Origin: CAYSUS01 sp964434165 | GTDB lineage: Bacteria; Planctomycetota; Planctomycetia; Pirellulales; Thermoguttaceae | NCBI GenBank assembly: GCA_964434165.1 | Contig: CAYSUS010000005.1 | Coordinates: forward strand, 1-64,000 | DNA length: 64,000 nt | Reading direction: 5' to 3' | Shown here: positions 54,383 through 62,633 of the stretch, piece after piece | Numbering within the stretch: the stretch's first letter is position 1 | Layout of the letters: each line of letters begins with the position of its first letter | Program-made: the position numbers and the translations under genes | The notes under the pieces: model-generated | Database searches by the model: none | Told to the model about the DNA's origin: nothing | Seen by the model: only the letters and a program-made list of their open reading frames with translations

Positions 54383-55003
54383 ATGCCCCTGATCCCCTTC
54401 GTCATCGAGAAGAGCGGCCGCGAAGAGCGGGCGATGGATATCTACAGCCGGCTCCTGAAGGACCGCATCGTCTTTTTGGGCTCGGCGATCAACGATGAGG
54501 TGGCCAACAGCATCGTCGCCCAGCTCTTGTTCCTCCAGTCCGAGGACCCCAAGGCCGACGTCCACCTGTACGTCAACTCGCCCGGCGGCGGAGTGACCGC
54601 GGGGCTGGCCATCTACGACACCATGCAGTTCATCACCTGCGACGTGGCCACCTACTGCATCGGCCAGTGCGCGTCGATGGGGGCCGTGCTGCTCGCCGCG
54701 GGGGCCAAGGGCAAGCGCAACGCCCTGCCCAACTCGCGGATCATGATCCACCAGCCCCTGGCCGGCATGGAAGGCTCGGCCGAGGACATCATGATCCACG
54801 CCAAGGAGTTCCGCAAAGTCAAGGACCGCCTGAACACGATCCTCATCAAGCACACCGGGCACGAGCTGGAGAAGATCCAGCAGGATACCGACCGCGACCG
54901 CTTCATGTCGGCCGAGGAGGCCCTGGAGTACCGCCTGATCGACCACGTCGTCGAGCACATCCGCGACGCCCCTTCCGGCGGCTCCGCGGCCCAGTCCGAC
55001 TAG
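54383..55003 (+). CDS. clpP: ATP-dependent Clp protease proteolytic subunit, second paralogue
   Basis: A protein of 206 residues. The triad is Ser98 (GQCASMGAVLLAAG), His123 (IMIHQPLAG) and Asp172 (TDRDRFM), all in canonical contexts. The start MPLIPFVIEKSGREERAMDIYSR is typical of ClpP. It lies 80 bases after the first clpP and is probably on the same transcript. Two differing ClpP subunits often form hetero-tetradecamers; this is an inference here. There is no clear ribosome binding site. Confidence 0.95.
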   Translation: MPLIPFVIEKSGREERAMDIYSRLLKDRIVFLGSAINDEVANSIVAQLLFLQSEDPKADVHLYVNSPGGGVTAGLAIYDTMQFITCDVATYCIGQCASMGAVLLAAGAKGKRNALPNSRIMIHQPLAGMEGSAEDIMIHAKEFRKVKDRLNTILIKHTGHELEKIQQDTDRDRFMSAEEALEYRLIDHVVEHIRDAPSGGSAAQSD

Positions 55004-55191
55004 GACGCCCCGCGGGGGCACGACCCATCCCGCATTCCGCCCCGTGGACCCGAGGGGCGGGACACGACTCATCCTGACTGGCGCGTCGTTCGACGCACGG
55101 ACCGCCCTTCGGTCCGCCGTTCGCCCTGTCGCACCGATGCCGAGGGGCGCCCGCCGGGCGCTTCGAGGAACCCCCGTGCGCGAGGTCGCCG

Positions 55192-56328
55192 ATGAATGCT
55201 CGCTTCGCCCTGATCGTGGCGCTGGCCCTGTTGTCCGCGTTCTCCGCGGGCTGCCGCACGGACCCCGCCATCCCGCTGTTGGAGCGCGAGAACTTCCTCC
55301 TGGAGAACCGCGTCTACGATCTGGAGGACGCCCTGAAGCGGTGCCAGCGGGAGCTGGGCGAGTGCCGGGGTCAACCGATCATCGTCGAGGCCCCGGCAGG
55401 CGGACAAGCGGCGGAAAGTGCGAGCCCGCCGCGCGCCGCCCCGCGCCGGCCGGCCGCCGAGGCGGGCCCCGAGGAGAACGGCGGGGCGTTTGCTCCCCCG
55501 ACGCGCCGCGTGCCCCCCGCCCGGCCCAAGCCCGAGATCACGGTTCCGCCGCGTGTCGAGCCGGGCAAGCCGGTGCCCGAGGGCACGGTCCCCGATCGCT
55601 TCAAGGTCGAGGCGGCCGCGCCCCCCAAGCCCGCCCCCTCGGGCCCTGTGGGGCACGGCGCCGCGCCCCCTCCACGGCCCGCGCCGGCGGCGAGCAACAC
55701 GCAGGTGGCGCAGATCTCGCTCAATCGGCAATTCACGTGCGGCTACAACGCCGACGGGCAGCCGGGCGACGAGGGGATCATGGCTTCGATCGAGCCCCGC
55801 GACTCGGCCGGCAACGTCGTCTCCGCCGCCGCGCCGATCTCCGTGGTGGTTCTCGACCCGGCCGAGCAGGGCCAGGCCGCGCGCGTGGCGCGATGGGACT
55901 TCTCCGCCGCCGAGATCGCGGCGATGGTGCAGTCGATGCGCCTGGCCGACGGCATCCACCTCGCCATGACCTGGCCGGGCGCGGCCCCCCGCCACGAGCG
56001 CCTGCATCTGTTCGTCCGCTATACGACCGACGACGGGCGCAAGCTGGAGGCGAACACGCCCATCGAGGTGACCACGCTGGGCCGGCAGGCCCGAGCGCCG
56101 CGCCCTGCGATATCCAGCGCGCCGCCGACCGCGCGGCCGCTACGGCCAGACCCCGCGCCTGCGGCACCAGCCTCGCCGCCCGTGGTCGCCGAAGAGAGCG
56201 GCCCTCCCCCGGCTGTAGAGGCTCCCGTCGCGCCGCACACGGCCGCCCGGGCTGAGCCCCCAGCCGCTGCGTCTCCACCTGCGAAGCCCGCGCGCAAGCG
56301 GCCCGTCTGGTCGCCGAACCGGATGTAG
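55192..56328 (+). CDS. Proline-rich lipoprotein of unknown function
   Basis: A protein of 378 residues. A signal peptide with lipobox FSAGC ends at Cys21. A short coiled-coil (LLERENFLLENRVYDLEDAL) comes next, then Pro/Ala-rich linker to about 175. A beta-rich domain follows (about 180-290: SLNRQFTCGYNADG, ISVVVLDPAEQGQ, HLAMTWPGA, LHLFVRYTTDDGRKLEANT), and then a Pro/Ala tail ending in WSPNRM. I recognise the general plan from planctomycete lipoproteins but no function. GAGGT lies before the ATG. Confidence 0.78.
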   Translation: MNARFALIVALALLSAFSAGCRTDPAIPLLERENFLLENRVYDLEDALKRCQRELGECRGQPIIVEAPAGGQAAESASPPRAAPRRPAAEAGPEENGGAFAPPTRRVPPARPKPEITVPPRVEPGKPVPEGTVPDRFKVEAAAPPKPAPSGPVGHGAAPPPRPAPAASNTQVAQISLNRQFTCGYNADGQPGDEGIMASIEPRDSAGNVVSAAAPISVVVLDPAEQGQAARVARWDFSAAEIAAMVQSMRLADGIHLAMTWPGAAPRHERLHLFVRYTTDDGRKLEANTPIEVTTLGRQARAPRPAISSAPPTARPLRPDPAPAAPASPPVVAEESGPPPAVEAPVAPHTAARAEPPAAASPPAKPARKRPVWSPNRM

Positions 56329-56519
56329 CGGCCCTCCGGCTGGCGTTCCAGGCGGACTGCCCGGCCGGACGAGTCCACGGAGGGCTTGTGCTTCCAGGCG
56401 TTCGTTCTGGATTCGTTCGACTCGTTCGCCCGCGCGGCGCGCGGCCGGGGGCCACGCCGGGCCCCGAGCAGCCTTCCCGCCAGCGGTCGCCAAGGTGCCC
56501 TCCCCACCGCCGGGGCGGC

Positions 56520-56577
56520 TTGACAGGCGTGGCGGCCTATGGTGAGATGTCCCTGGTGGCATTTGGTGCTATTTGGT
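56520..56577 (+). promoter_or_regulatory. Candidate promoter and ATTTGGT direct repeats before the Fur-family gene
   Basis: A perfect -35 TTGACA (56520-56525) is followed at 17 bases by a weak -10 TGAGAT (56543-56548). Just downstream, ATTTGGT occurs twice (56561-56567 and 56571-56577) exactly ten bases apart, about one helical turn, in an AT-rich patch that contrasts with the flanking DNA. This could be an operator where the regulator encoded next controls its own operon. It does not match the classical Fur or PerR box. Confidence 0.45.
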
Positions 56578-56599
56578 ATTTATTTCCATTGAGGCCGCG

Positions 56600-57049
56600 G
56601 TGGGGTCCAGCGAGATCGATCGCCGGCTGGAGACGTTCGAGGCCCTCTGCCGCGAGCAGGGGCTGCCCGTGACCGTCCAGCGCCGGGAGATCCTCCGCGC
56701 GGTCCTCCAGCGCGACGACCATCCCACGGCCGACCAGGTGTACGACGCGGTCAAGGACCGTCTGGGGGGGCTCTCGCGCACGACCGTGTACCGCGTCCTG
56801 GAGACACTGGTCGGACTGGGGATCATCAGGCGATTGCACCACCCGGGGCCGGCGGCCCGCTTCGACGGCAAGGTCCACCGCCATCACCACCTGGTCTGCC
56901 GCCGGTGCCACTGCGTAATCGACGTCGAGAGCCGCCGTCTCGACGGAATCCGGCTGCCGCCGGCAAAGCGGCACGGGTTCACCATCGAGGACTACTCGAT
57001 CCATTTCACTGGGCTGTGCGAGGCGTGCGGCCGCCAGGCCGCAAGTTAG
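56600..57049 (+). CDS. Fur/PerR-family metal-dependent regulator
   Basis: A protein of 149 residues. The winged-helix part includes VTVQRREILRAVLQ, HPTADQVYDAVKD and LSRTTVYRVLETL, the classic Fur recognition region. The metal part has a His-rich segment (HRHHHLVC), CRRC and CEAC, two CxxC pairs for a structural zinc. Its place at the head of a bacterioferritin/peroxiredoxin set favours a PerR-like role (peroxide sensing by metal-catalysed oxidation) over iron sensing, but sequence alone does not decide. Start: GTG at 56600 with GAGG about seven bases before it; a TTG at 56573 would extend it by nine residues into the direct repeats. Confidence 0.9.
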   Translation: MGSSEIDRRLETFEALCREQGLPVTVQRREILRAVLQRDDHPTADQVYDAVKDRLGGLSRTTVYRVLETLVGLGIIRRLHHPGPAARFDGKVHRHHHLVCRRCHCVIDVESRRLDGIRLPPAKRHGFTIEDYSIHFTGLCEACGRQAAS

Positions 57050-57068
57050 AACCTGGGAGGAGTTACCC

Positions 57069-57566
57069 ATGCATCCGAAGAGCGTTGCGCTGCTGAACAA
57101 GGCCGTGGCCGACGAGTTGTCGGCCGTCCACCAGTACATGTACTTCCACTTCCACTGCGACGACCAGGGCTACGACCTGTTGGCCGGGCTGTTCAAGCGG
57201 ACCGCCATCGAGGAGATGCTCCACGTGGAGCGCCTCGCCGAGCGGATCCTGTTTCTCAAGGGCGACGTGGAGATGGTCGTCGGCGACGCCGTCAAGCCGG
57301 TCCACGACGTGGCCAAGATGCTCGAGATGGCCCGGCAGATGGAGGAGGACAGCGCCAAGCAGTACAACGTCTGGGCCAACGAGTGCGGGGCCCATGCCGA
57401 CTCGGCCTCCAAGAAGCTCTTCGAGGACCTCGTGGCCGACGAGGAGCGCCACTACGACCAGTACGACGTCGAGTTGGAGAACATGAGCAAGTTCGGCGAC
57501 CGCTACCTGGCACTGCAGTCGATCGAGCGCAGCAAGACCCGCGCGGCGGGGATGCCGGCGGAATAA
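57069..57566 (+). CDS. bfr: Bacterioferritin
   Basis: A protein of 165 residues, a four-helix ferritin. Ligand residues of the di-iron centre are in place: Glu16 (ADELSA), Glu49 and His52 (EEMLH), Glu92/93 (MEED), Glu125 and His128 (DEERH). Met50, the residue that binds heme between subunits in bacterioferritins, is also present. It would store iron as ferric mineral using peroxide or oxygen, lowering Fenton chemistry. A strong GGAGGAG lies before the ATG, and the gene is 19 bases after the Fur-family gene, so it is cotranscribed. Confidence 0.93.
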   Translation: MHPKSVALLNKAVADELSAVHQYMYFHFHCDDQGYDLLAGLFKRTAIEEMLHVERLAERILFLKGDVEMVVGDAVKPVHDVAKMLEMARQMEEDSAKQYNVWANECGAHADSASKKLFEDLVADEERHYDQYDVELENMSKFGDRYLALQSIERSKTRAAGMPAE

Positions 57567-57607
57567 GCAGTCGAGCCCCACCTCACCCTCTCTACCAGGA
57601 GATCCGT

Positions 57608-58354
57608 ATGGCCAGTGTTCCTTCCGAGACGACCGAAGAGGCCGGGGCCCAGCCGGAGCCCGGCCGAATCCCACTCATCGGCGAGCCGGCCCCGGCGTTC
57701 GAGGCCGTGACCACGCAGGGCACGATCCGCTTCCCCGAGGACTACCGGGGGCAATGGGTTATCCTCTTCAGCCATCCGGCCGACTTCACGCCGGTCTGCA
57801 CGACGGAGTTCATGACCTTCGCCCACCTCATGCCACAGTTCGAGGCGCTCGGCTGCAAGCTGATCGGGCTGTCGATCGACAGCAACTACAGTCACATCGC
57901 CTGGCTTCGCACGATCCGCGAGAGGATCGTGTACAAGGGGATGAAGGGCGTGGAGGTCACCTTCCCGGTGATCGCCGATTTGAAGATGGACGTCGCCCGC
58001 AAGTACGGCATGGTGCAGCCCTCGGCCGACGATTCTCACGCCGTGCGGGCCGTGTTTGTCATGGACGGCGAAGGGAAGGTCCGCGCCGTGCTCTACTACC
58101 CGCTCAGCACGGGCAGGAACTTCCCTGAGCTGTTGCGCCTGGTGGTGGCGCTGCAGACGGCCGACAAGCTTGGGGTGGCCACCCCGGCCGATTGGCACCC
58201 CGGCGACGACGTGATCGTTCCGCCGCCCGGCTCTTGTGGTACGGCGGAGGAGCGGGTCGAGGGCAAGGAGGCGGGCACGAAGTGCCTCGATTGGTTCATG
58301 TGCCTGAAGGAGGTGCCCAAGGAGCGGCTCGATCTGCCGCCCATGTGGAAGTAG
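57608..58354 (+). CDS. Peroxiredoxin (AhpC/Prx6-like, long form)
   Basis: A protein of 248 residues. The peroxidatic Cys64 lies in HPADFTPVCTTEF. The C-terminal arm carries Cys226 and Cys232 (KCLDWFMC), which matches the long archaeal/bacterial peroxiredoxins in which the last Cys resolves the oxidised active site. Cys210 is an extra cysteine. It reduces hydrogen peroxide and organic peroxides with electrons from a thioredoxin-like donor; no such donor is encoded nearby, though the rubredoxin protein downstream is a possible source. AGGAG lies before the ATG. Confidence 0.93.
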   Translation: MASVPSETTEEAGAQPEPGRIPLIGEPAPAFEAVTTQGTIRFPEDYRGQWVILFSHPADFTPVCTTEFMTFAHLMPQFEALGCKLIGLSIDSNYSHIAWLRTIRERIVYKGMKGVEVTFPVIADLKMDVARKYGMVQPSADDSHAVRAVFVMDGEGKVRAVLYYPLSTGRNFPELLRLVVALQTADKLGVATPADWHPGDDVIVPPPGSCGTAEERVEGKEAGTKCLDWFMCLKEVPKERLDLPPMWK

Positions 58355-58375
58355 CCTGCCAGCGAGGCCCCTGCC

Positions 58376-59812
58376 GTGTCGGTAGCCAGGGTGAACCAGC
58401 CGGCCCCGGAGTTCGCGCTGCCGTGTGTGCGCGCGGGCGAGGAGCGTGCGCGCGTGGCGCGGCGGAGCGATTACGCGGGCCGGTGGCTGGCGGTGATGTT
58501 CTATCCCCGCGACTTCACCTTCGTCTGTCCCACGGAGTTGACGGCGTTCAGCGCCCGGATCGCCGAGTTCCACAAGCGCGACTGCGACCTGTTGGGCGTG
58601 AGCGTCGACACGATCGAATTGCACCGGGAGTGGCTGGCCGCGACGCCCGCCGAGGGCGGCGTGGGGCCGCTCGGGTTCCCGCTGGCCTCCGATACGGACG
58701 GGGCCGCTGCCCGGGCGTTCGGCGTCTGGGTCGAGGAGAAGCAGGTCTCCACGCGCGGGCTGTTCCTCATCGATCGGGAGGGCGTGCTGCAGTATTCGGT
58801 GATCCACAATCTCAACGTGGGCCGCAGTCCGGATGAAGTGCTCCGAGTGCTCGACGCCTTGCGCACCGGGGCGCTGTGTCCCGCGAGCTGGACGTCGGCC
58901 GACGGCACGATCGACCCCGAAAAGGCCTTGAAGCCGGGCGCGATTCTCGGGCACTACCGCATCCGCCAGCGCCTGGGCGGAGGGACGTTCGGCACCGTGT
59001 TCGCCGCGTGGGACTTGAGCCTGGAGCGGATGGTGGCCTTGAAAGTCCTCAGGCGGAGCCTGCTCGAGTCGCGCGAGGCCGCCCTGGCCGAGGCCCGGGC
59101 GGCGGCGCGGCTGAGCCATCCCAACGTGTGCACCGTGCATGCCGTGGAGGAGATCGAAGGGCTGCCGGTGATCGTGATGGAGTATCTTCAGGGCCGGCCG
59201 CTCGATCCGATGGCGGCCGAAGGCCTGCCGCCGCAGCGGGCGTTGGAGCTGGCCCGGCAGATCGCGACGGGCCTGGCCGCCGCGCACCAGCGCGAGGTCG
59301 TTCACGGCGACCTGAAGCCGGCCAACGTGATCGTGACGGGCGGCGGCGCGGTGAAACTGCTCGACTTCGGCCTGGCCGGGTCGCTCCGGCCGGATCGCTT
59401 TCGGCAGGGCGGAGACGAAGCCGCCTCGGGCGAGGAGGTGTCGGTGGCCGACGCCGCGGACGATGCAACGGTCGATCTGCGCGGCTCGGGCACGGGGTCG
59501 TCCGGCGGGGTCTCAGGCACGCCGGCCTACATGTCGCCGGAGCAGGCGGCCGGCCTGGCGCCCGGCCCGGCCAGCGACGTCTTCTCCTTCGCCCTGGTGC
59601 TGGTGGAAATGCTCACCGGGCGCCGCGCGCTGCGAGGACAGACGGCGGTCAAGCTGATCCTCCGCCTCCAGGGCGAGGAGCTGGGGCCGGAGATCGCCGC
59701 GGGGGTCGATGCGCCGCTGCGCGAGCTCGTGGCCGCGATGCTCGCCCGCGACCCCGCGAGGCGTCCCAGCATGGAGGACGTGGCTCGGAATCTGACGCAC
59801 ATCAACCTTTGA
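58376..59812 (+). CDS. Fusion of 2-Cys peroxiredoxin and Ser/Thr protein kinase
   Basis: A protein of 478 residues with no membrane helix. Residues 1-175 form a typical 2-Cys peroxiredoxin: peroxidatic Cys51 in DFTFVCPTE and resolving Cys168 in ALCPASW. Residues about 192-475 form a Hanks-type kinase: Gly-rich loop GGGTFG (201-206), Lys223, HGDLKPAN (310-317) with catalytic Asp312, DFG (330-332), GTPAYMSPEQ (381-390). HGD in place of HRD and an acidic 47-residue insert in the activation loop are unusual. Both domains keep their catalytic residues. The fusion suggests peroxide oxidation controls kinase activity, which is an inference. GTG start at 58376 with GAGG before it; 21 bases after the previous gene. 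Confidence 0.9.
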   Translation: MSVARVNQPAPEFALPCVRAGEERARVARRSDYAGRWLAVMFYPRDFTFVCPTELTAFSARIAEFHKRDCDLLGVSVDTIELHREWLAATPAEGGVGPLGFPLASDTDGAAARAFGVWVEEKQVSTRGLFLIDREGVLQYSVIHNLNVGRSPDEVLRVLDALRTGALCPASWTSADGTIDPEKALKPGAILGHYRIRQRLGGGTFGTVFAAWDLSLERMVALKVLRRSLLESREAALAEARAAARLSHPNVCTVHAVEEIEGLPVIVMEYLQGRPLDPMAAEGLPPQRALELARQIATGLAAAHQREVVHGDLKPANVIVTGGGAVKLLDFGLAGSLRPDRFRQGGDEAASGEEVSVADAADDATVDLRGSGTGSSGGVSGTPAYMSPEQAAGLAPGPASDVFSFALVLVEMLTGRRALRGQTAVKLILRLQGEELGPEIAAGVDAPLRELVAAMLARDPARRPSMEDVARNLTHINL

Positions 59813-59931
59813 ATCGCACGTGGCATGGGTCCGGCGTTGGACGTACTCCCCGAGGCGGATTTGGAGAAGGACTGGCAGCCCGTCCCGCGGGTGGCGTGCC
59901 GCGCGACATTTATCGAAAGAGGGGGATCGAC

Positions 59932-61041
59932 ATGGCCCGTTACGAATGCATGGTCTGCGGCTACGTGCACGACGAGTCGCAGGAGGGCGCGTCCTGGGAG
60001 AGCCTGCCGGACGGCTGGACCTGTCCCGTGTGCGGGGCCGCCAGGGACCAGTTCCGCGCCGTAGGGGGTGAGGCACCCGCCGCGGCCGAGGCCGACGGGC
60101 CCGCGCCCGGCGGCTGGGGCCTTCCGGCCCGGGTCGTCGTGGCCCATCGCGTGTTCGGCTACGTGTTCCTGGCGCTGTTCGTCGTGCTCGTCGTGCAGAT
60201 GATCCCCCGGCTGTGGACCTATCAGATCGAGTTCCCGGCGCGGACCGTCTTGCACATCGCGCTGGGCATGGCCGTGGGGACCATGCTGCTGGTAAAGATC
60301 GCCATCGTGCGGTTCTTCCGGCGGCTCGATCCGGCCCTGGTGCCGGCCCTGGGCACGTCGGTCCTCGTGGCCAGCGTCGTGCTCATCGGCATCTCCGTGC
60401 CGGCCGCGTTCCAGGAGGCGATGGCCACCGCGCGCCTGTTCAACGAGGACAACCGCGATCGGGTGGGCGAGCTGCTTGTCCAGACCGGCCTGGACGAAGC
60501 GGAGTGCACGCGCCTGAGCAGCGCGGAGTCGCTCCGTGCCGGGCAGCGCGTGCTCCGCAACGAGTGCATCGGCTGCCACGACCTGAGGACCGTGCTCGCC
60601 CGGCCCCGCACGCCGTCGAACTGGCGCCAGACCGTCGCGCGCATGGCCGATCGCACGACCATGCTCAACCCGCTGGAAGAATCGGAGCAGTGGCAGGTCA
60701 CGGCGTACCTGATCGCGGTCTCGCCCCAGTTGTGGAAGTCGGCCCGGCAGCGGAGCGAGGAGGAGGCCCAGCGCGACGAGTCGGTCGAGGCGGCCCAGGC
60801 CGTGGCCCAGGAGGAGGTCGAGGCCCCGGCCTATGACGCGGCCGCGGCCAGGAAGCTCTTCGAGGCCAAGTGCTCGCAGTGTCACCAGGTGGCGGCCGTG
60901 GCCGATGCCCCGCCGGGCTCGGAGACCGAGGCCCGGGAGCTGATCTCCTGGATGGTGGACGAGGGACTGGAGGCCAGCGAGGAGGAGCTTGCCCTTCTGG
61001 TCCGCTACCTCACCGAGACCTACGCCCAGCCCAAGGAGTAG
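59932..61041 (+). CDS. Rubredoxin - three-TM - diheme cytochrome c protein
   Basis: A protein of 369 residues. Residues 1-42 are a rubredoxin with iron ligands Cys6, Cys9, Cys31 and Cys34 (CMVCGY and CPVCGA). Three membrane helices follow (about 66-90, 104-127, 136-158) with His72 and His108, possible heme b ligands. The rest, presumably periplasmic, has two heme c sites CIGCH (212-216) and CSQCH (314-318) joined by an acidic coiled-coil. It could pass electrons between a cytoplasmic donor and the periplasm in either direction. A purine-rich GAAAGAGGGGG precedes the ATG. The stop lies four bases before the next gene. Confidence 0.88.
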   Translation: MARYECMVCGYVHDESQEGASWESLPDGWTCPVCGAARDQFRAVGGEAPAAAEADGPAPGGWGLPARVVVAHRVFGYVFLALFVVLVVQMIPRLWTYQIEFPARTVLHIALGMAVGTMLLVKIAIVRFFRRLDPALVPALGTSVLVASVVLIGISVPAAFQEAMATARLFNEDNRDRVGELLVQTGLDEAECTRLSSAESLRAGQRVLRNECIGCHDLRTVLARPRTPSNWRQTVARMADRTTMLNPLEESEQWQVTAYLIAVSPQLWKSARQRSEEEAQRDESVEAAQAVAQEEVEAPAYDAAAARKLFEAKCSQCHQVAAVADAPPGSETEARELISWMVDEGLEASEEELALLVRYLTETYAQPKE

Positions 61042-61045
61042 CACG

Positions 61046-62437
61046 ATGAGTCCCGTGACGAACGCCGTGTTGGGCGTGCTGTTCCTCGCCGTGGGCGTGG
61101 TCGCCACGGCCGTGATGTATCACCTCCGCGGCTCGACGGCCAGGCCGCGCCGGCGCAAGCCGCGAGATGGCGACGGCCGGCCATCGGGCCGTGATGCGAA
61201 GGACGCAGGAGAAGAGTACCTGGCCCCGTTCCGCCGCGCCTCGGACGAGTTGGAGACGCACATGGCCGAGATCCACGCCATGGCCGCCACGGGCCAATCG
61301 ATCATCGAGCCGATGCGGACGCGCAGGCCGACCGTCGCGTGGGACGGCCTGTTGATCCTCGGGGCCCAGTTGGCCCGGCTCCCGCTGAACGAGGACGAGC
61401 CGGTCCGCACCGAGACCGTCATCGGACCGGGGGCAGAAAAGCCCCTGGTGATCGACACGCCGGTGTACGTCTCGCACATGTCGTTCGGGGCCCTTTCCCG
61501 GGAGATCAAGATCGCCCTGGCCCGGGGCAGCGCGGCCGTGGGCTCCGCGATCTGCTCCGGCGAGGGCGGCATCCTCGACGAGGAGCGGGAGGGGGCCCAC
61601 CGCTTCCTCTTCGAGTACGTGCCGAACCAGTACAGCGTGAGCGAAGAGAACTTCCGCCGCGTCGACGCGATCGAGATCAAGATCGGGCAGTCGGCCAAGC
61701 CGGGCATGGGCGGGCACCTGCCGGGCGGCAAAGTCACCGAGGAGATCGCGCGCGTGCGCCGTCGCGCGGTCGGGCAGGACATCATCAGCCCGGCGCGGTT
61801 CGCCGACATCCGCTCGCCCGAGGAGCTGCGCGCCAAGGTGGACTGGCTTCGCGAGCGGTCGGGCGGCAGGCCCATCGGCATCAAGATCGCCGCGGGGCAC
61901 GTGGAGGCCGACCTGGAGGTGGCGCTTGCCGCCCAGCCCGACTTCATCACGCTCGACGGCCGGGCTGGGGCAACCGGCGCGGCCCCCAAGTCGGTCAAGG
62001 ACGCCACGAGCGTTCCCACCATGCTCGCGCTGGCCCGGGCCCGCAAGTTCCTCGACCAGAGCGGGGCGGAGAACGTCTCGCTACTAGTGACCGGAGGGTT
62101 GCGCGTCTCGTCGGACTTCGCCAAGGCCCTGGCCCTGGGCGCCGACGCGGTGGCCGTGGCCTCGGCCGCGCTGATGGCCGCGGGCTGCCAGCAGTACCGC
62201 ATCTGCAATACGGGTCGCTGCCCGGTCGGCATCACCTCGCAGGACCCGGAGCTGCGGGCCCGACTGAAGATCGAGGAGTCGGCCCGCCGCCTGGCCAACT
62301 TCCTCCGCGTCTCGACCGAGGAGCTTCGGGCCTTCGCCCGGCTCAGTGGCCACGACGACGTTCACGATCTTTCTCCGGCCGACCTCTGCACGACCAGCTC
62401 GGAGATCGCCGCGAGCACCGGCGTGGCCCGGGCGTAG
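61046..62437 (+). CDS. Membrane-anchored glutamate synthase-like FMN/Fe-S protein
   Basis: A protein of 463 residues. Residues 3-25 form a membrane helix. The rest matches the FMN-binding barrel of glutamate synthase: VYVSHMSFGALSREIKIAL, EIKIGQSAKPGMGGHLPGGK, FITLDGRAGATGAAP, LLVTGGLRVSSDFAKALALG. Cys381, Cys387 and Cys392 (CQQYRICNTGRC) are spaced as the ligands of a [3Fe-4S] cluster. No glutaminase domain is present, so it does not make glutamate from glutamine by itself; it may be an oxidoreductase fed by the rubredoxin-cytochrome. AAGGAG overlaps the end of the preceding gene, so the two are coupled. Confidence 0.88.
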   Translation: MSPVTNAVLGVLFLAVGVVATAVMYHLRGSTARPRRRKPRDGDGRPSGRDAKDAGEEYLAPFRRASDELETHMAEIHAMAATGQSIIEPMRTRRPTVAWDGLLILGAQLARLPLNEDEPVRTETVIGPGAEKPLVIDTPVYVSHMSFGALSREIKIALARGSAAVGSAICSGEGGILDEEREGAHRFLFEYVPNQYSVSEENFRRVDAIEIKIGQSAKPGMGGHLPGGKVTEEIARVRRRAVGQDIISPARFADIRSPEELRAKVDWLRERSGGRPIGIKIAAGHVEADLEVALAAQPDFITLDGRAGATGAAPKSVKDATSVPTMLALARARKFLDQSGAENVSLLVTGGLRVSSDFAKALALGADAVAVASAALMAAGCQQYRICNTGRCPVGITSQDPELRARLKIEESARRLANFLRVSTEELRAFARLSGHDDVHDLSPADLCTTSSEIAASTGVARA

Positions 62438-62633
62438 CGGACTGGAACCGTTCTCAACCGGGATCCCACCCCCGGTTGTACCCGGAGTGCGGTCCGTGTC
62501 ATGGCGTGGCCCGTTCGTGGATGGGCAGAACGGTTCCTGTCCCCGTACGCGCCCCTCGCATCGCGCGCGCCGGACTGCTAGAATCCGAAGAACGTCCCCG
62601 GTAACGACGCCCGCCTCCCCAAGGACTCACCCC

